NCBI GenBank assembly: GCA_026770575.1
Contig: MU657173.1
Span: forward strand, 386,573 to 450,572
Length of the DNA: 64,000 nucleotides
From: Pelagophyceae sp. CCMP2097
Taxonomy: Eukaryota > Sar > Pelagophyceae
Direction: 5' to 3'
The notes under the pieces were generated by a model. It saw nothing but the letters and a program-made list of their open reading frames with translations. It did not search any database and was not told where the DNA came from. Below are positions 54,376 to 63,825 of the stretch, piece after piece. The first letter of the stretch is position 1. Each line of letters opens with the position of its first letter. A program made the translations under genes and the position numbers.

Positions 54376-55086
54376 TTAATGGAAGGGGCGACCTCCGATG
54401 CCCCCGCGGGCCTCCGTTTCTCCCGGGCGGGCGGAACCGCGCTTCCAGTCTTCTCGACTCGTCGGGAATTTCGACTGCGCGCGAGCAGGGGCCGGCTCGG
54501 CGGCCGCGCCGAGGTGCAGCGCCGACGCGACGCCGATGGCGAAAATGGCGACGACGGCGACCGCCGTGCCGGCCAAGCTACGTTTGCGACACATTTTGGA
54601 ACAAGCGCACGCGAGGAGCAAACGCCCTACTCCAAAAGACGCCGCAAGGGCGTACGGCAGCCGGAGGAGCAGCCCGAGCGCGCGGCAGCCGAGCGAGAAA
54701 ACTTCTTCCCTGAAGTAGATGAGGGACGCGGCGCCTACGTGCGCGGTGCCCGGGTCGCGTGCCGAGGGCATCTTACCGACGACGTGCGGCCCGAGCTGCA
54801 TGACCATGATGAGGGCGAATTGGTGCATGGCGTGCCGGCGCCACGCCGCGCGCCTGCGTCGCCGTTGGGCGCAAACGGCAGACGGATATACGCACTCCAT
54901 TTCGTCGTCCTCGTCGCTCACGACGACGGGCGCCGCGCGCGCCGCCGGCGGCCGCGTCTGCGGCCGGCGCGGCGGCGCGTCGAGCGGCGCGTCGAGCGGC
55001 GCGTCGGCGGCGCTGGCCAGCCGGTCGATCTGGCGTTGCCGCCGCCGAGACGGCCGCTGCAGCGGGATGTACTGCGTGCGCTGCAT
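54376..55086 (-). CDS. small integral membrane protein of unknown function
   Basis: Single exon, 236 residues from the ATG at 55086 (MQRTQYIPLQRPSRRR). A basic, alanine/proline-rich N-terminus with duplicated APLDAPLDAP is followed by an acidic patch (VSDEDDEME). Three hydrophobic segments follow: FALIMVMQLGPHVVG, ALGLLLRLPYALAASFGVG and AGTAVAVVAIFAIGVASALH. The tail is short, basic and hydrophilic. No family was recognised. Its 5' end faces the secretory glycosyltransferase gene (ATG 55238) with 151 bp between, so the two may share a prom oter region. The length, the hydrophobic pattern and a clean stop (TAA) support a real gene. Confidence 0.55.
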   Translation of the reverse strand: MQRTQYIPLQRPSRRRQRQIDRLASAADAPLDAPLDAPPRRPQTRPPAARAAPVVVSDEDDEMECVYPSAVCAQRRRRRAAWRRHAMHQFALIMVMQLGPHVVGKMPSARDPGTAHVGAASLIYFREEVFSLGCRALGLLLRLPYALAASFGVGRLLLACACSKMCRKRSLAGTAVAVVAIFAIGVASALHLGAAAEPAPARAQSKFPTSREDWKRGSARPGETEARGGIGGRPFH

Positions 55087-55237
55087 CGCACGGCCGCCGG
55101 CAGAGACGCGCGCGGTCACTGTCGGTGGGCTCGGTGAGCCGACACCTTTTTACCACTCACTTTAGAAAAGCACTTGTGTGGCACATTTTAGCGAGACGCT
55201 TGTCCGTGTTTGCGATCCGATCTGTGTTCGTGGCAAG

Positions 55238-57073
55238 ATGCTTCCCGGTGCCCTCGCGCTGCTGCTGGCCCGCCTCGCGGTCGCGTCGCCGCAGGCCGCG
55301 GACGGCCGCAACCAGTGGGATGCGGCAGCAGCCGCCGCGTACGCCGCTCTAAGCGACGCGGCGCGCGGCGATTCGATCGAGGCCAAGCTCCCGAAGACGA
55401 TCGACCGTGCCGTCCCCGCGCCCACAGCCTTTTGTATTTTTGCGGCAGGGCTGCGGCATAGCAGCGCCGGCAGGCCGCGGGGACGCCGTCGTCTACGCGG
55501 CTGGCGGCGGCGCCGGCTTTTGGCGCCAAGAGGTGCTTCCGACCGCACGGTGCGAGGCCCCGGAGCGTGAAAGAGACGGCCGTACCGTCGAAAGGTTTCA
55601 CGGACGTCTACGGCGGGCTGATCGTCGCGCCGAGGACGCGCCCGGAAGCCTCGGCGTAGCTATCTGACCCGTCTGGCGTAGCTATCTGACCCGTCTGGGC
55701 GTCAAGAACGACGCCGGCATCAAGTACTACCTCCTCGCGGAGCGGCCGCTGCTGGCGACCCTGGAGCCAGCCGACGCGAAAATGCTCCACGCGCTCTTCG
55801 ACACGGCGCGTTTTTGGACGCTCTGGAGACTCGCGCGTGGCCGTGGATGCGCGGGCGGCGACGCTTCCGCAGGTGGCGACCTACGAGGACGTCGCGGTGC
55901 TCCCGCGCTACGGCAACGCCAAGCTGCGCGTCCTTCGAACGGCGTCGCGTCTCACGTCGGCGAATCGAATCAACGGCGTGAGAAGAGAGTCGCGAGCGGC
56001 AGGTTCAGAGGAGACTTTGCAAGCCGTGGACCCCCCTGCAAGCGGGTCTGTAGTATAGAACCGTCGTTGCCATGCTCCAGGTCAAGTCGGTCAAGCTGCA
56101 CGCGCTCCTCTTCAACCCGTTCAGACGCTTTGTCTACCTCGACTTTGACTCGCGACCCTGCCGCTTCGACTTTGGGCGGGCCGGCCGCGTCGTCGAGAGT
56201 CCTCGCGAAAGGGGCCCGCGGCGACGCTCCGCTAGGTCCATCCTGCTGCGGCAGCTGGCGGAGGCGCGCGTGGGCGGTTCGAAAGTGGACGCTCTTCTGC
56301 ACAACCAGTGGGAGGCCATCCAGTCCCGCCTTGACGTCTCGAGCAGCGACCATATGCGAATCGAGCACAACTCTGCCATCGCGGCGTTTGACGCTTCAAC
56401 AAGAGGCACGGCGGCGTTCCTAGAAAAGCTGCTGCCGGCGTTTGATTCGTTAAAGTCGCGGCGCGACCAGCCGGCGATGATGGTCGCGCTGCGTTACGCG
56501 TTTGAGTCTGGGTTTCTCCACAAAGACGTCGACTCTACGACGTTTTGCCGCAGGAATACTTCGAGTGTCGTCTCCTGCGACGCCGGCTGCCTCGTCGTCC
56601 ACAAACCGGCCAAGTACGACCCAGGCGCCCTCGTCGTCGCCGTCGGCGACCCGGGCACCGGCGCCGAAGCTCTTCAAGAAGCGCTCGCCGCGCTCCAAAT
56701 CGACCGCGCCCCGTGCCTGTGGTCTTTTGGCGGGCACAACGACCAGAATTGCCGCGTCCTCGTCGGCGCCGAGTGGGCGAAACCCGACGCGTACACGCGC
56801 CTCGCCCAAGACTTCCCGCGCGCAAAGTTCATCCTCACGACGTCGGCGAGGCCGTGCAAAGCGGAGCGCGACCACGTCGCAGACGTCGTTGCTCGCCTCG
56901 AGCCGCACCGGCTCTTTCGCCTCGACGTTTCCGCGGCGGCGGCGCGCGGCGAATCGGTTTGGCTCGACCTCTGTGGATTTTTAGAGGCCTGGAGTCCATG
57001 CAAGGTTCGCCAGCTCCGGACAATCGCGCGCAAATGGCGACGAACGCGCGTCCACGCGCCCTGCGGCGACTAA
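55238..57073 (+). CDS. secretory glycosyltransferase-like protein with sulfotransferase-like C-terminus
   Basis: Exons 55238-55411, 55449-55532, 55576-55655, 55682-55977 and 56081-57073. The N-terminus MLPGALALLLARLAVASPQA is a signal peptide. The middle part (KGFTDVYGGLIVAP, YEDVAVLPRYGNAKLRVLRT, INGVKSVKLHALLFNPF, VYLDFDSRPC) matches nucleotide-sugar glycosyltransferases, with the D-x-D-like metal-binding motif in YLDFDS. The C-terminal 200 residues (AVGDPGTGAEALQEALAAL, YTRLAQDFPRAKFILTTSAR, then LFRLDVS and LCGFL) follow the order of P-loop sulfotransferases, but the phosphosulfate-loop lysine (KTGT in the family) is replaced by PGTG. Introns of 37, 43, 26 and 103 nt are inferred. At 55811-55815 (TTTTT) the frame slips by one base, either a sequence error or a true disabling frameshift. 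Confidence 0.55.
55653..55696 (+). repeat. 22-bp tandem duplication coinciding with a putative 26-nt intron
   Basis: The 22-base unit starting ggcgtagctatctgacccgt occurs at 55653-55674 and 55675-55696. Splicing from the GT at 55656 to the AG at 55681 removes 26 bases and restores the frame (EASA then YLTRLGVKNDAG). Without splicing, a TAG stop interrupts the frame. Confidence 0.8.
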
Positions 57074-57230
57074 CAAGTGTTCTCAAGACCCCGTGGCCCG
57101 TAGTGCCGCAGCGTCCTCAAGGCGGCTACAAAGGAGCCTCCCTCGCCCGACCGCACCCGGTACGACAGACAGGCAGCATCCCCAGGAGCTCGTCCGCGGC
57201 GGCGCGCACGGTGCACAGAGGAAAGACAAG

Positions 57231-59265
57231 TTAGCGGCCCGAGGCGAACTCGCGCGTCTTGGCGGCCTCTCGTCGGAGGGCTGCGTAGAGTTCGCGGCCG
57301 ATGCTTTTCGCGTTTGCGTCGGCCCCAACGACCCACATGTCGCCCTCGTGCGATCGGCGCGCGGTTCTCGTGGTGCGCGCAAATAAGTCGCCGAGGTGCG
57401 ACGCCGACGTTGCGAGCAGGTCGCGGCCCGTGGCGCCCGGCGGCAGCACGACGTGCGCGAATTTTCCAGCGTCCGCCGTGACGAGCCACGCTTTGACGTC
57501 GTCGGCGGTCCAGGCTTCGACGGGCAGCCGCGCGCCGGGCGCCGAAGCGCCAAAGGGCACGAGGCGCTCCGTGGCGGCGCTCGTCGCGCGTTGGGCGAGG
57601 TCCGGGGCCATTAAAGTGACGTGGCGTAAAGTATGCACGCTGTGGATGAGGTCATCCGTCTCCGCGGAGAGCGTGGCCAATATAGCCACGGCGCCGGGAT
57701 CGGCGCCCTCGAAGCACCGCCGCAGCACGCGCGTCAACGGCGACGCTCGGAAGGGCATGCGCGGCGCTCGCCCCGTCGCAAAGTGCGCGGCGTGCTGGGC
57801 GCGGAAGCAGTCCTTCAAAGCCATGAGCGAGAGGTTGATGGCCGCAGACTCGCGGTGCGCCGCGCGAGACATTTTGGTGGTCTCCCACTTTCTTTCACTT
57901 CCTGCGAGATCGACGAGGCGGAGGCACGCTTTTGAGCATCGCAGCTCGCAGATGGCGTGGCTCCTCGATGATTCGGCGTTGCGCTCCGTGCTCTCCGACG
58001 ACCTCGCCGCGAGCGCGCGTGAAACGGCGGCCGAAAATGCCGCAGAGGACTTCCCAACTCCCCAAAGGGGAACTGACTTTCCCATCAAATCCAATGGGCA
58101 AGTGCGTTGACGAGGACGCAACGTTCTTCTTCTCCTGAACCTCGCAACAGCATCTCTTGCTGTTGGAGGATCAAGCCGACCCGCGCCCCCGAGGGCACGC
58201 GGGCGGTATAGTGATGTGTATTTCCTAAAGTACATTTGACCCCCCTGCATGGGAATTGAGACGTGTCGCGCCGACGAAACGCGCCTCGTCCTGCGCGTCC
58301 GAGAGGAGGCGCACGTTGCCGTCGTCGCAGAGCAGGTCCGCGCACGCCCGGCCACTGACGAGCTCGACGAAGGAGAGCTCGATGGACGCCCCCGAGTCGC
58401 CCTCATTGGGCGCGTCGTCGCCGCCGATGGGCGCGTTGTCGCCAATCGCCCCGTCGTCTCCGTGCTCGTCGGCCGCGCCCTCTCCTCGCTCGCCGGCCTT
58501 GCCCCAGTGCTCGGCGGCGTAGCGCTCTGCGATGAAGTTGAGCGCCTCGCGGAGCGAGTACGTCTTTCCGGTGCCAGTCTGACCGAATAGGAGCAAAGTC
58601 GCGTCGCGGCCGCGCTCAAAGCGCTCCAGCAGCGGGGCGACGACGGCGTCGACGACGGCGCCGGCGGCGCTCGAGGAGTCGAAGACGCCGTCCAACGAAA
58701 ACACATGGTGCGTCGTCCGCAGGAAGCGGCCAGACCGCGTCAGCCGGCCGTCGTGGAGGACGCACGACGCACGGTGCCACCGTTCGACGGCCAGCACCGC
58801 GTCCGACGACGGCCGCACGCGCGCGTATACGCGCACACCGCGCCACGGCAACGGCGCGCTCGTGTTGCAGCTCGCCGCGCCGCCACTCGACGCGCCGCCG
58901 TCGCCGAGTGCGCCGTCGCCGGCCGTGCTCCGCGGTACTGAGACGAGGTCGACGAGTTCCGCGGCGCCGCGGCCCTCTAGGCATTCCGCGACGGCGCGTA
59001 TGAGATCCGGCGTAAGTCTGCGCAGCGGCCCCGAATCCGCGGCGGCGGATCGCGCGACCTCCGCCACGCGCCAAAACGCGGCGATGGACTCCTGCAGCAA
59101 CAAAGCGTGCCTCTTGGCCGCCTCGCGCTCGAAGAGGAGCTGGCGCGCGTCGACTTCGGTGTCCTTCCAAGCCGCTTCTTGCAATGCACGCGCTTCCGCG
59201 TCGGCGGGGCGGTCCGCCAGAAACGCGACGAGGCTGCCCATCATCTCCTCCCCGAGGGCGACCAT
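57231..59265 (-). CDS. kinesin (kinesin-13-like motor) with C-terminal SAM-like domain
   Basis: Exons 59265-58263 and 58072-57231 give 614 residues, phase-consistent across a 190-nt intron. The ATG at 59265 is preferred; an in-frame ATG at 59373 would add 36 residues. A helical N-terminal region (about 170 residues) precedes the motor. Motor motifs: VRVYARVRPSSD, P-loop GQTGTGKTYS, switch I NAESSRSHA, switch II LVDLAGSER, then INLSLMALKDCFRA and MPFRASPLTRVLRRCF. The last two recall the kinesin-13 ALKECIRAL and PFRxSKLTxVLRDSF blocks. After the motor comes a SAM-like domain (VEAWTADDVKAWLVTADAGK, GRDLLATSASHLGDLF). Kinesin-13 proteins depolymerise microtubule ends, in mitosis and in control of flagellar length. 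Class assignment needs a tree. Confidence 0.85.
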
Positions 59266-59450
59266 GCCTGCTCGACGGCGACTGCGCCACGAAGCGCGCC
59301 GCGCCACGCCTCGTCGAAAACCAACGGAGGAATTCGGATTACTTCGAGTCCGAGGATCGAAATGTTTCGGCATTTGCCTTCGATCACTGATTTTTTCGAA
59401 ATTGTGCGAGGCGGTGCCCCCGATTTCGCAGGCTTCTTGGCAAGTTTGGA

Positions 59451-60983
59451 TTATCTTGAGGGCATGCCGGTGTGTTCGTAGCCTGAGGGCCTGCCGGCGT
59501 GTTCGGCGCCGCCCCAGTCCTCATTTGACTCGTCGAGATCCCACATCCACATCTTCAGTGGCTTCCGCTCGCGATCACCGAACAAGGGAGAGTCGCGGTC
59601 GACGTCGTGCCCGCGCGCGTCGATGCGGATGATGGAGATCGCGTCGACGAACGTCGAGTCGCCGTCGACGAGCAAAGCGTCCTCTGCAAGGTTGACCGTC
59701 GGGCAGACGTGCCGCGGGAAGAGGTAAAACGAATCGCCGCGCTGCGGCGAGACCGGCGCGTCTGCGGCGAAGCGCACGGGCAAGTGCTCCTCGGACGGCC
59801 GCGCCGGCTCGAAGTTCATGTCGAAGGCGCCGTCTGTGAGAACGCGGCACGTCGGTACGCCCGCGTCCGCCGAGACGGCTTTGTGGCCCGCGTCGAGCGT
59901 AAACTTGCCGGACGCCGGTGTCGAGATGACGCGCGAGAAGACGAGCGCCGCCGGCTCGAGGCCCAGCTCGGGCACCTAACCAAACGTCCGTTGAGGGAAT
60001 CCGACGGGGATCAAACGTCGGCTCAAGGAATCGGACGTCGGAGAGGCTGCAGACACACGGTCTCACCTGTGCCTCGCATGCCATGTCGGAGAAGACGACG
60101 GTACCCGGCGAGACAGCGTGTCTATTCGTGGCGGTGAGGCCGGCGTGCGCGAGCGCAGCCATGAAGGCGGGCGTCCCGCTCGTGACCAAGTCGGCCTTGA
60201 ACGGGAGGCGCGCATCTAAAGCGAGCAGCGCGTCATAGCCCTTTTCCAGCATGGGCGCTCTTTCGGCGGCGGTGCCCGTGGAGGCGTGACCGTCGTAGAG
60301 ATGCAAGCCTCGGAAGCGGTCATTAGCTGCCATCGCCACGTCATACGCCGCGTCAAAGGAACACCCGCTGCGGTCCATGCCCGGCGGGTTGACGTCGACG
60401 TAGACGCCGAGGAGGTCCGACGTCTTCAGGATTTCGGCGACGCCGTCAGTCGACTCGGCGAGGACCGCCATCCTGATGTGCGGGTACTCTGCCGCGCACC
60501 TCGCCAGCCGGACGAGGTTCGGGCCCGTGTGAGCCATGGCCACGAGGATAGAGCAGCGCGGGTCTTCACTCTTCATGTCTATCACCGTCGCGAGGACCTC
60601 GGCCTCGCGGACGGTGGCGCACTTGAACTCGCGCACGCCCTACGCCCGCGCCGGTCGAGCCCCGGGGACCCGGCCGCTAGAATGGGGGCCCGACGCACGT
60701 GCTCGACGAGCTCGCCAAAGACCCAGGAGCATTTCGTAGTTTTCACGTGCGGCCGCCACCGCGTCACATCGTTGCCGCACGCCTCGAGGACCTTGCGAAT
60801 GTTTGAACGGACCTGCTCCGCGTAGATGATCAGGCACGGCGAGGCCAGGCGGTCCTCGAGGCCCTTGGGGAGCTTGTACGTCGCCAAAGAGTAACAACGC
60901 GCGCCGCGGGAGGTGCCCACGCCGCGGGGAGCCCCGCCACAACCCAGCCGCGCCGAAACGCTCCGCAGCGCCGCACGGGACAT
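59451..60983 (-). CDS. D-serine dehydratase / D-threonine aldolase family PLP enzyme
   Basis: Exons 60983-60699, 60639-60067 and 59975-59451 give 460 residues, all in phase. The N-terminus MSRAALRSVSARLGCGG, ending about RGARCYS, looks like a mitochondrial presequence. The alanine-racemase-type barrel carries the pyridoxal-phosphate lysine in RPHVKTTKC and a typical FKCATVREAEVLA block. The C-terminal D-serine-dehydratase-like domain carries the zinc ligands in FPRHVCPTVNLAED (His and Cys of HVC). Family members eliminate water from D-serine to pyruvate and ammonia, or cleave D-threonine to glycine and acetaldehyde; sequence alone does not decide which. The C-terminus has a glycine-rich extension with repeated tgccggtgtgttcg-type bases (GMPSR-like). 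The second intron contains an imperfect 26-bp repeat. Confidence 0.88.
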
Positions 60984-61182
60984 GGCCGCTCGCCGCTCTT
61001 CTCCTTCGTTCGCGACTCCGGTCGGAAGGGAGACTTCCACGATCGCTGAAAATACAAGGAGATTTTGGCAGCCGTTCGGACAACGGCCGACGGCGACGTC
61101 GTCAGGCCGGACAGCTTGAAGTGAGAGCTCTGGTCGCGAGAAGCACGAGGGTTTGATTTACAGGTTTGCGGCGTCCCGTCGA

Positions 61183-61791
61183 TCACGCGTCGCGTGGCTC
61201 CGCGAGCCTGGCGTTTTCGGTCTCATAGAGGTCCTTCAACAGCAGGAACGCCTCTGTGCGGAGGCCGACGTCGTTTGCGTTTCGGTGGATCTTGTCCGGG
61301 TGCAGGAACCGCGCCGCGGTGAGGTACGCGGCGCGGACCTTTGACGGCGGCAGCGGCGCCGATATGGCCGGGGCGTCGGGGATGAGCGCAGCGAGGTCAC
61401 ACAGCACGTCGCTCAGAGCGCGGCCGTTGCGCCACGCGCGGACGCGCTGCGCGTCGCTCCGCAGCGCCGGCTGCAGCGGCGCGGGCGGCAGCGACTGGTT
61501 CCGAGACGCCTTTGGAGCAGTGCGCCAATCGCGCGGCTGCCGGCGCGAAGACTCTGTGGCGCACGACTCCGTGCGCCACTGCGGCGAACCGGGCGGCTCC
61601 GGCTGCGCAGCGGGCGGCGGCCGCGCCGCCGCGGGAAGTCGCGTCGCCGCGGGCGGCGGCCTCATCGAGGGCGACCTCATCGAGGGCGACCTTTTCGGAG
61701 GCGGCGGCGGCGGATCCTTCGCGTCGTCGCTGGAAGGCATTGTTGGTATGAAGGGCGCCGACCTAAGGATCCGTCGTCGGCGCACCATCAT
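61183..61791 (-). CDS. auxilin-type J-domain protein
   Basis: Single exon; ATG at 61791 gives 202 residues (ATG at 61740, MPSSDDAKD, is an alternative). The first half is proline-rich and disordered, with KRSPSMRSPSM repeats from a 15-bp tandem duplication (61661-61690). The second half is an auxilin/GAK-type J domain: VRAWRNGRALSDVLCDLAAL, then SKVRAAYLTAARFLHPDKI with the HPD motif that stimulates Hsp70 ATPase, and EAFLLLKDLYETE. Auxilins recruit Hsp70 to uncoat clathrin vesicles. No PTEN-like or clathrin-binding domain is present here, but the sorting-nexin gene ends 41 bases upstream on the same strand, so a read-through or fused transcript cannot be excluded. Confidence 0.8.
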   Translation of the reverse strand: MMVRRRRILRSAPFIPTMPSSDDAKDPPPPPPKRSPSMRSPSMRPPPAATRLPAAARPPPAAQPEPPGSPQWRTESCATESSRRQPRDWRTAPKASRNQSLPPAPLQPALRSDAQRVRAWRNGRALSDVLCDLAALIPDAPAISAPLPPSKVRAAYLTAARFLHPDKIHRNANDVGLRTEAFLLLKDLYETENARLAEPRDA

Positions 61792-61832
61792 CGCCCGTGA
61801 GAGGGATGAACAATCAAAACACAAACAAAGGC

Positions 61833-63614
61833 TCACGTCTGCTGGTGTTGCGGTGGCGGATGCGGCTCGATGGGGCGGTCGTCGCTGTGGCGCGCGTGGG
61901 CGCGCACGTCGTCCAACGGCGCGGGCGGCACGGACCGCGTCTGCCGCGAGATGGGCCTCTCCGGCGCCGCTGGCCGAGGCGCGGCGTCCCGCGGCTGCAC
62001 GCTGCCGCGCCGCGGCCGCGCAACTCTCTCAAACGAAACGCGCGGCGCGGCGGGCGCATTCCTGACGCCTCGGTGCTGGACGCCCTGCACGGCGGCGGCG
62101 TAGTCCTTGCCGTCGCCGTCCTCGTCCTCGTCGGAAAAGTTGGGCGGCGACGTCGGAGAGCCCGACGCGTTCCCATCGGGCCGGCGCCGCCGGCGGCGGT
62201 CGTCCTCCGCCGGGGTGCCCCAGCGGGCGCTCGACGGCACGGGCGTGCGTGCGGCAGCGTTGGCCGGCGCGGGCGTGCGTGCGGCGGCGTTGGCTTTGTG
62301 TGCGGCCGGCGCGGGCGTATGTACAGCGGCTTTGTGTGTGGCAGCGTTGGCCGCGGGCGTCGTCGCCGAAACGGCGTCGCCGAGCATGCCCCAGGCCTCG
62401 CGCGCCACGCGGGCGTCGCGCGCCCACGCGGCGCCGAGCGCGGCGAACGCGCCGACGACGGCGGCGCCGCGCGCGCGACGGACGGCGGAAAGGTCCTCCG
62501 CCGCCTTATCCGAGTGATCGCCTTCGTGCGCGCGGTCGCCGCGCGCGGGCGCGTGCGTCTTGGCCGCGAGCGTTGCGACGTCGACATGGAATTTGAGCGC
62601 ATCTGCAACATCCCGCAGCGCGTCCGACGCCGCGGTGCCGTCGCCTTGTGCGGCGGCGGACGCCAGCTGCACGCCGCGCAAAGGCGCGGCGGTGTGCGCC
62701 ACGTCCTGCAGCTGTTCGCCGCCGCGCGAACCGCGGTCGACACAGCGCGCGAGGGCCTCGAGGGCGTCGGCGCGCGACCGGCCCGCGTCGGCCGCTCTTG
62801 CGGAAGCGGCCTGGAGCGCCAGAGTTGCGCGCAGGAGCGCTTCGAGCGCGTGCCGCGCGCCGCCGAGCGAAGCCTGCTCGCGCAGCAACTGTGCCGCCGC
62901 CGGCGACGGCAGCCGCGGCGCGAACGACGGCCGCGCGTCGGTCCACGACGGCCGCGCCGAGGCGTCGACCCACGACGCCCACGAGACGCGAGGCGCCTCG
63001 GAGAAGCGGCCCGCGCCACCGTCGTCTTTGGAGTCGTCGTCCGCGTCGTCGGCGGCGTCGTCGTCGGCGAAGGCGGCCACTTTGTCGTCGCAGAAGCGCC
63101 GGAAGGCTTGCGTGCGCCGGAGCGCGGGGCTGGCGACAATTATCTGGAGCCAGCGCCGGAGCGCGCGCCCTCGCGCGAGGACGCACGCGGTGTCCGCGGA
63201 AGTCGCTCGAAGACGCTTCGGCGGCAGCGTCGGCACAAAGCGCCCGCGCCGCCTCAGCGCGTTCCAGAGCGCGTCAAAGTCGCGGTAGCGCCGCCACGCG
63301 ACGGTCGTTGGGTGCGCAGCTGCCGTGCGCGCGACGGTCGCTTCGCCCTTGGGCAGGGCCGTGCGGGCGACGCCGTACTCAGCGTGGACGTCCTCAAAAT
63401 CGGCCGAAACGCGCGAGCCTGAGACGGCCACGGACCACCGCACGGCCGCGTCCTCCGCTGGCGTCGACGGCGCCGCCGCCTGCGGCTCGCGGAGGAGCGC
63501 GCGCGCGGCAGTGCGGAGCGCCAGACGGAGCGCCGCCTGGCCCGATTCGTCGACGAGCGGCTGCACCGCGGCGTACAAGGCCTCAAACGTCGCCTTGACG
63601 TGCGCCTCGCCCAT
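61833..63614 (-). CDS. PX-domain sorting nexin-like protein
   Basis: Single exon of 593 residues from the ATG at 63614 (MGEAHVKATFEALYAAVQPL). The first 210 residues include a PX phosphoinositide-binding domain: VAWRRYRDFDALWNALRRRG with the basic lipid-contact residues, PTLPPKRL and RRWLQIIVASPALRRTQAF. A helical region (about 265-430) could be a BAR-like membrane-curvature domain (ASLGGARHALEALLRATLAL and onward). The C-terminus is disordered, with KAAVHTPAPAAHKANAAART-type repeats and arginine/proline-rich stretches ending in PHPPPQHQQT. Sorting nexins bring cargo or coat proteins to endosomal membranes. Its downstream neighbour on the same strand encodes an auxilin-type J protein. It is divergent from the partial plastid gene (211 bp between starts). 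Confidence 0.82.
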   Translation of the reverse strand: MGEAHVKATFEALYAAVQPLVDESGQAALRLALRTAARALLREPQAAAPSTPAEDAAVRWSVAVSGSRVSADFEDVHAEYGVARTALPKGEATVARTAAAHPTTVAWRRYRDFDALWNALRRRGRFVPTLPPKRLRATSADTACVLARGRALRRWLQIIVASPALRRTQAFRRFCDDKVAAFADDDAADDADDDSKDDGGAGRFSEAPRVSWASWVDASARPSWTDARPSFAPRLPSPAAAQLLREQASLGGARHALEALLRATLALQAASARAADAGRSRADALEALARCVDRGSRGGEQLQDVAHTAAPLRGVQLASAAAQGDGTAASDALRDVADALKFHVDVATLAAKTHAPARGDRAHEGDHSDKAAEDLSAVRRARGAAVVGAFAALGAAWARDARVAREAWGMLGDAVSATTPAANAATHKAAVHTPAPAAHKANAAARTPAPANAAARTPVPSSARWGTPAEDDRRRRRRPDGNASGSPTSPPNFSDEDEDGDGKDYAAAVQGVQHRGVRNAPAAPRVSFERVARPRRGSVQPRDAAPRPAAPERPISRQTRSVPPAPLDDVRAHARHSDDRPIEPHPPPQHQQT

Positions 63615-63825
63615 GGTCAAATAGGGGCCCGCCGCGGCGCGCCCCCGAGGCGGCCTTTCACCCGATACACGGACATGGGTATTTCGCAGGGTATTTCGTG
63701 GTATTGTTTTGCGAAAACCCGGAATATCCTTACAAATCTTGAAGGACAGCCGTCGACGCGCCCCCACCGCCTCGGGACGGCGCCGGCCGCGACTCGCGGC
63801 AAGCTCGCCAGCGGCGCGTGGGGCG

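Noticed and set aside
54980..55012. gcggcgcgtcgag repeats as a regulatory array
   Set aside because: They encode the APLDAPLDAP repeat of the minus-strand membrane protein and need no other explanation.
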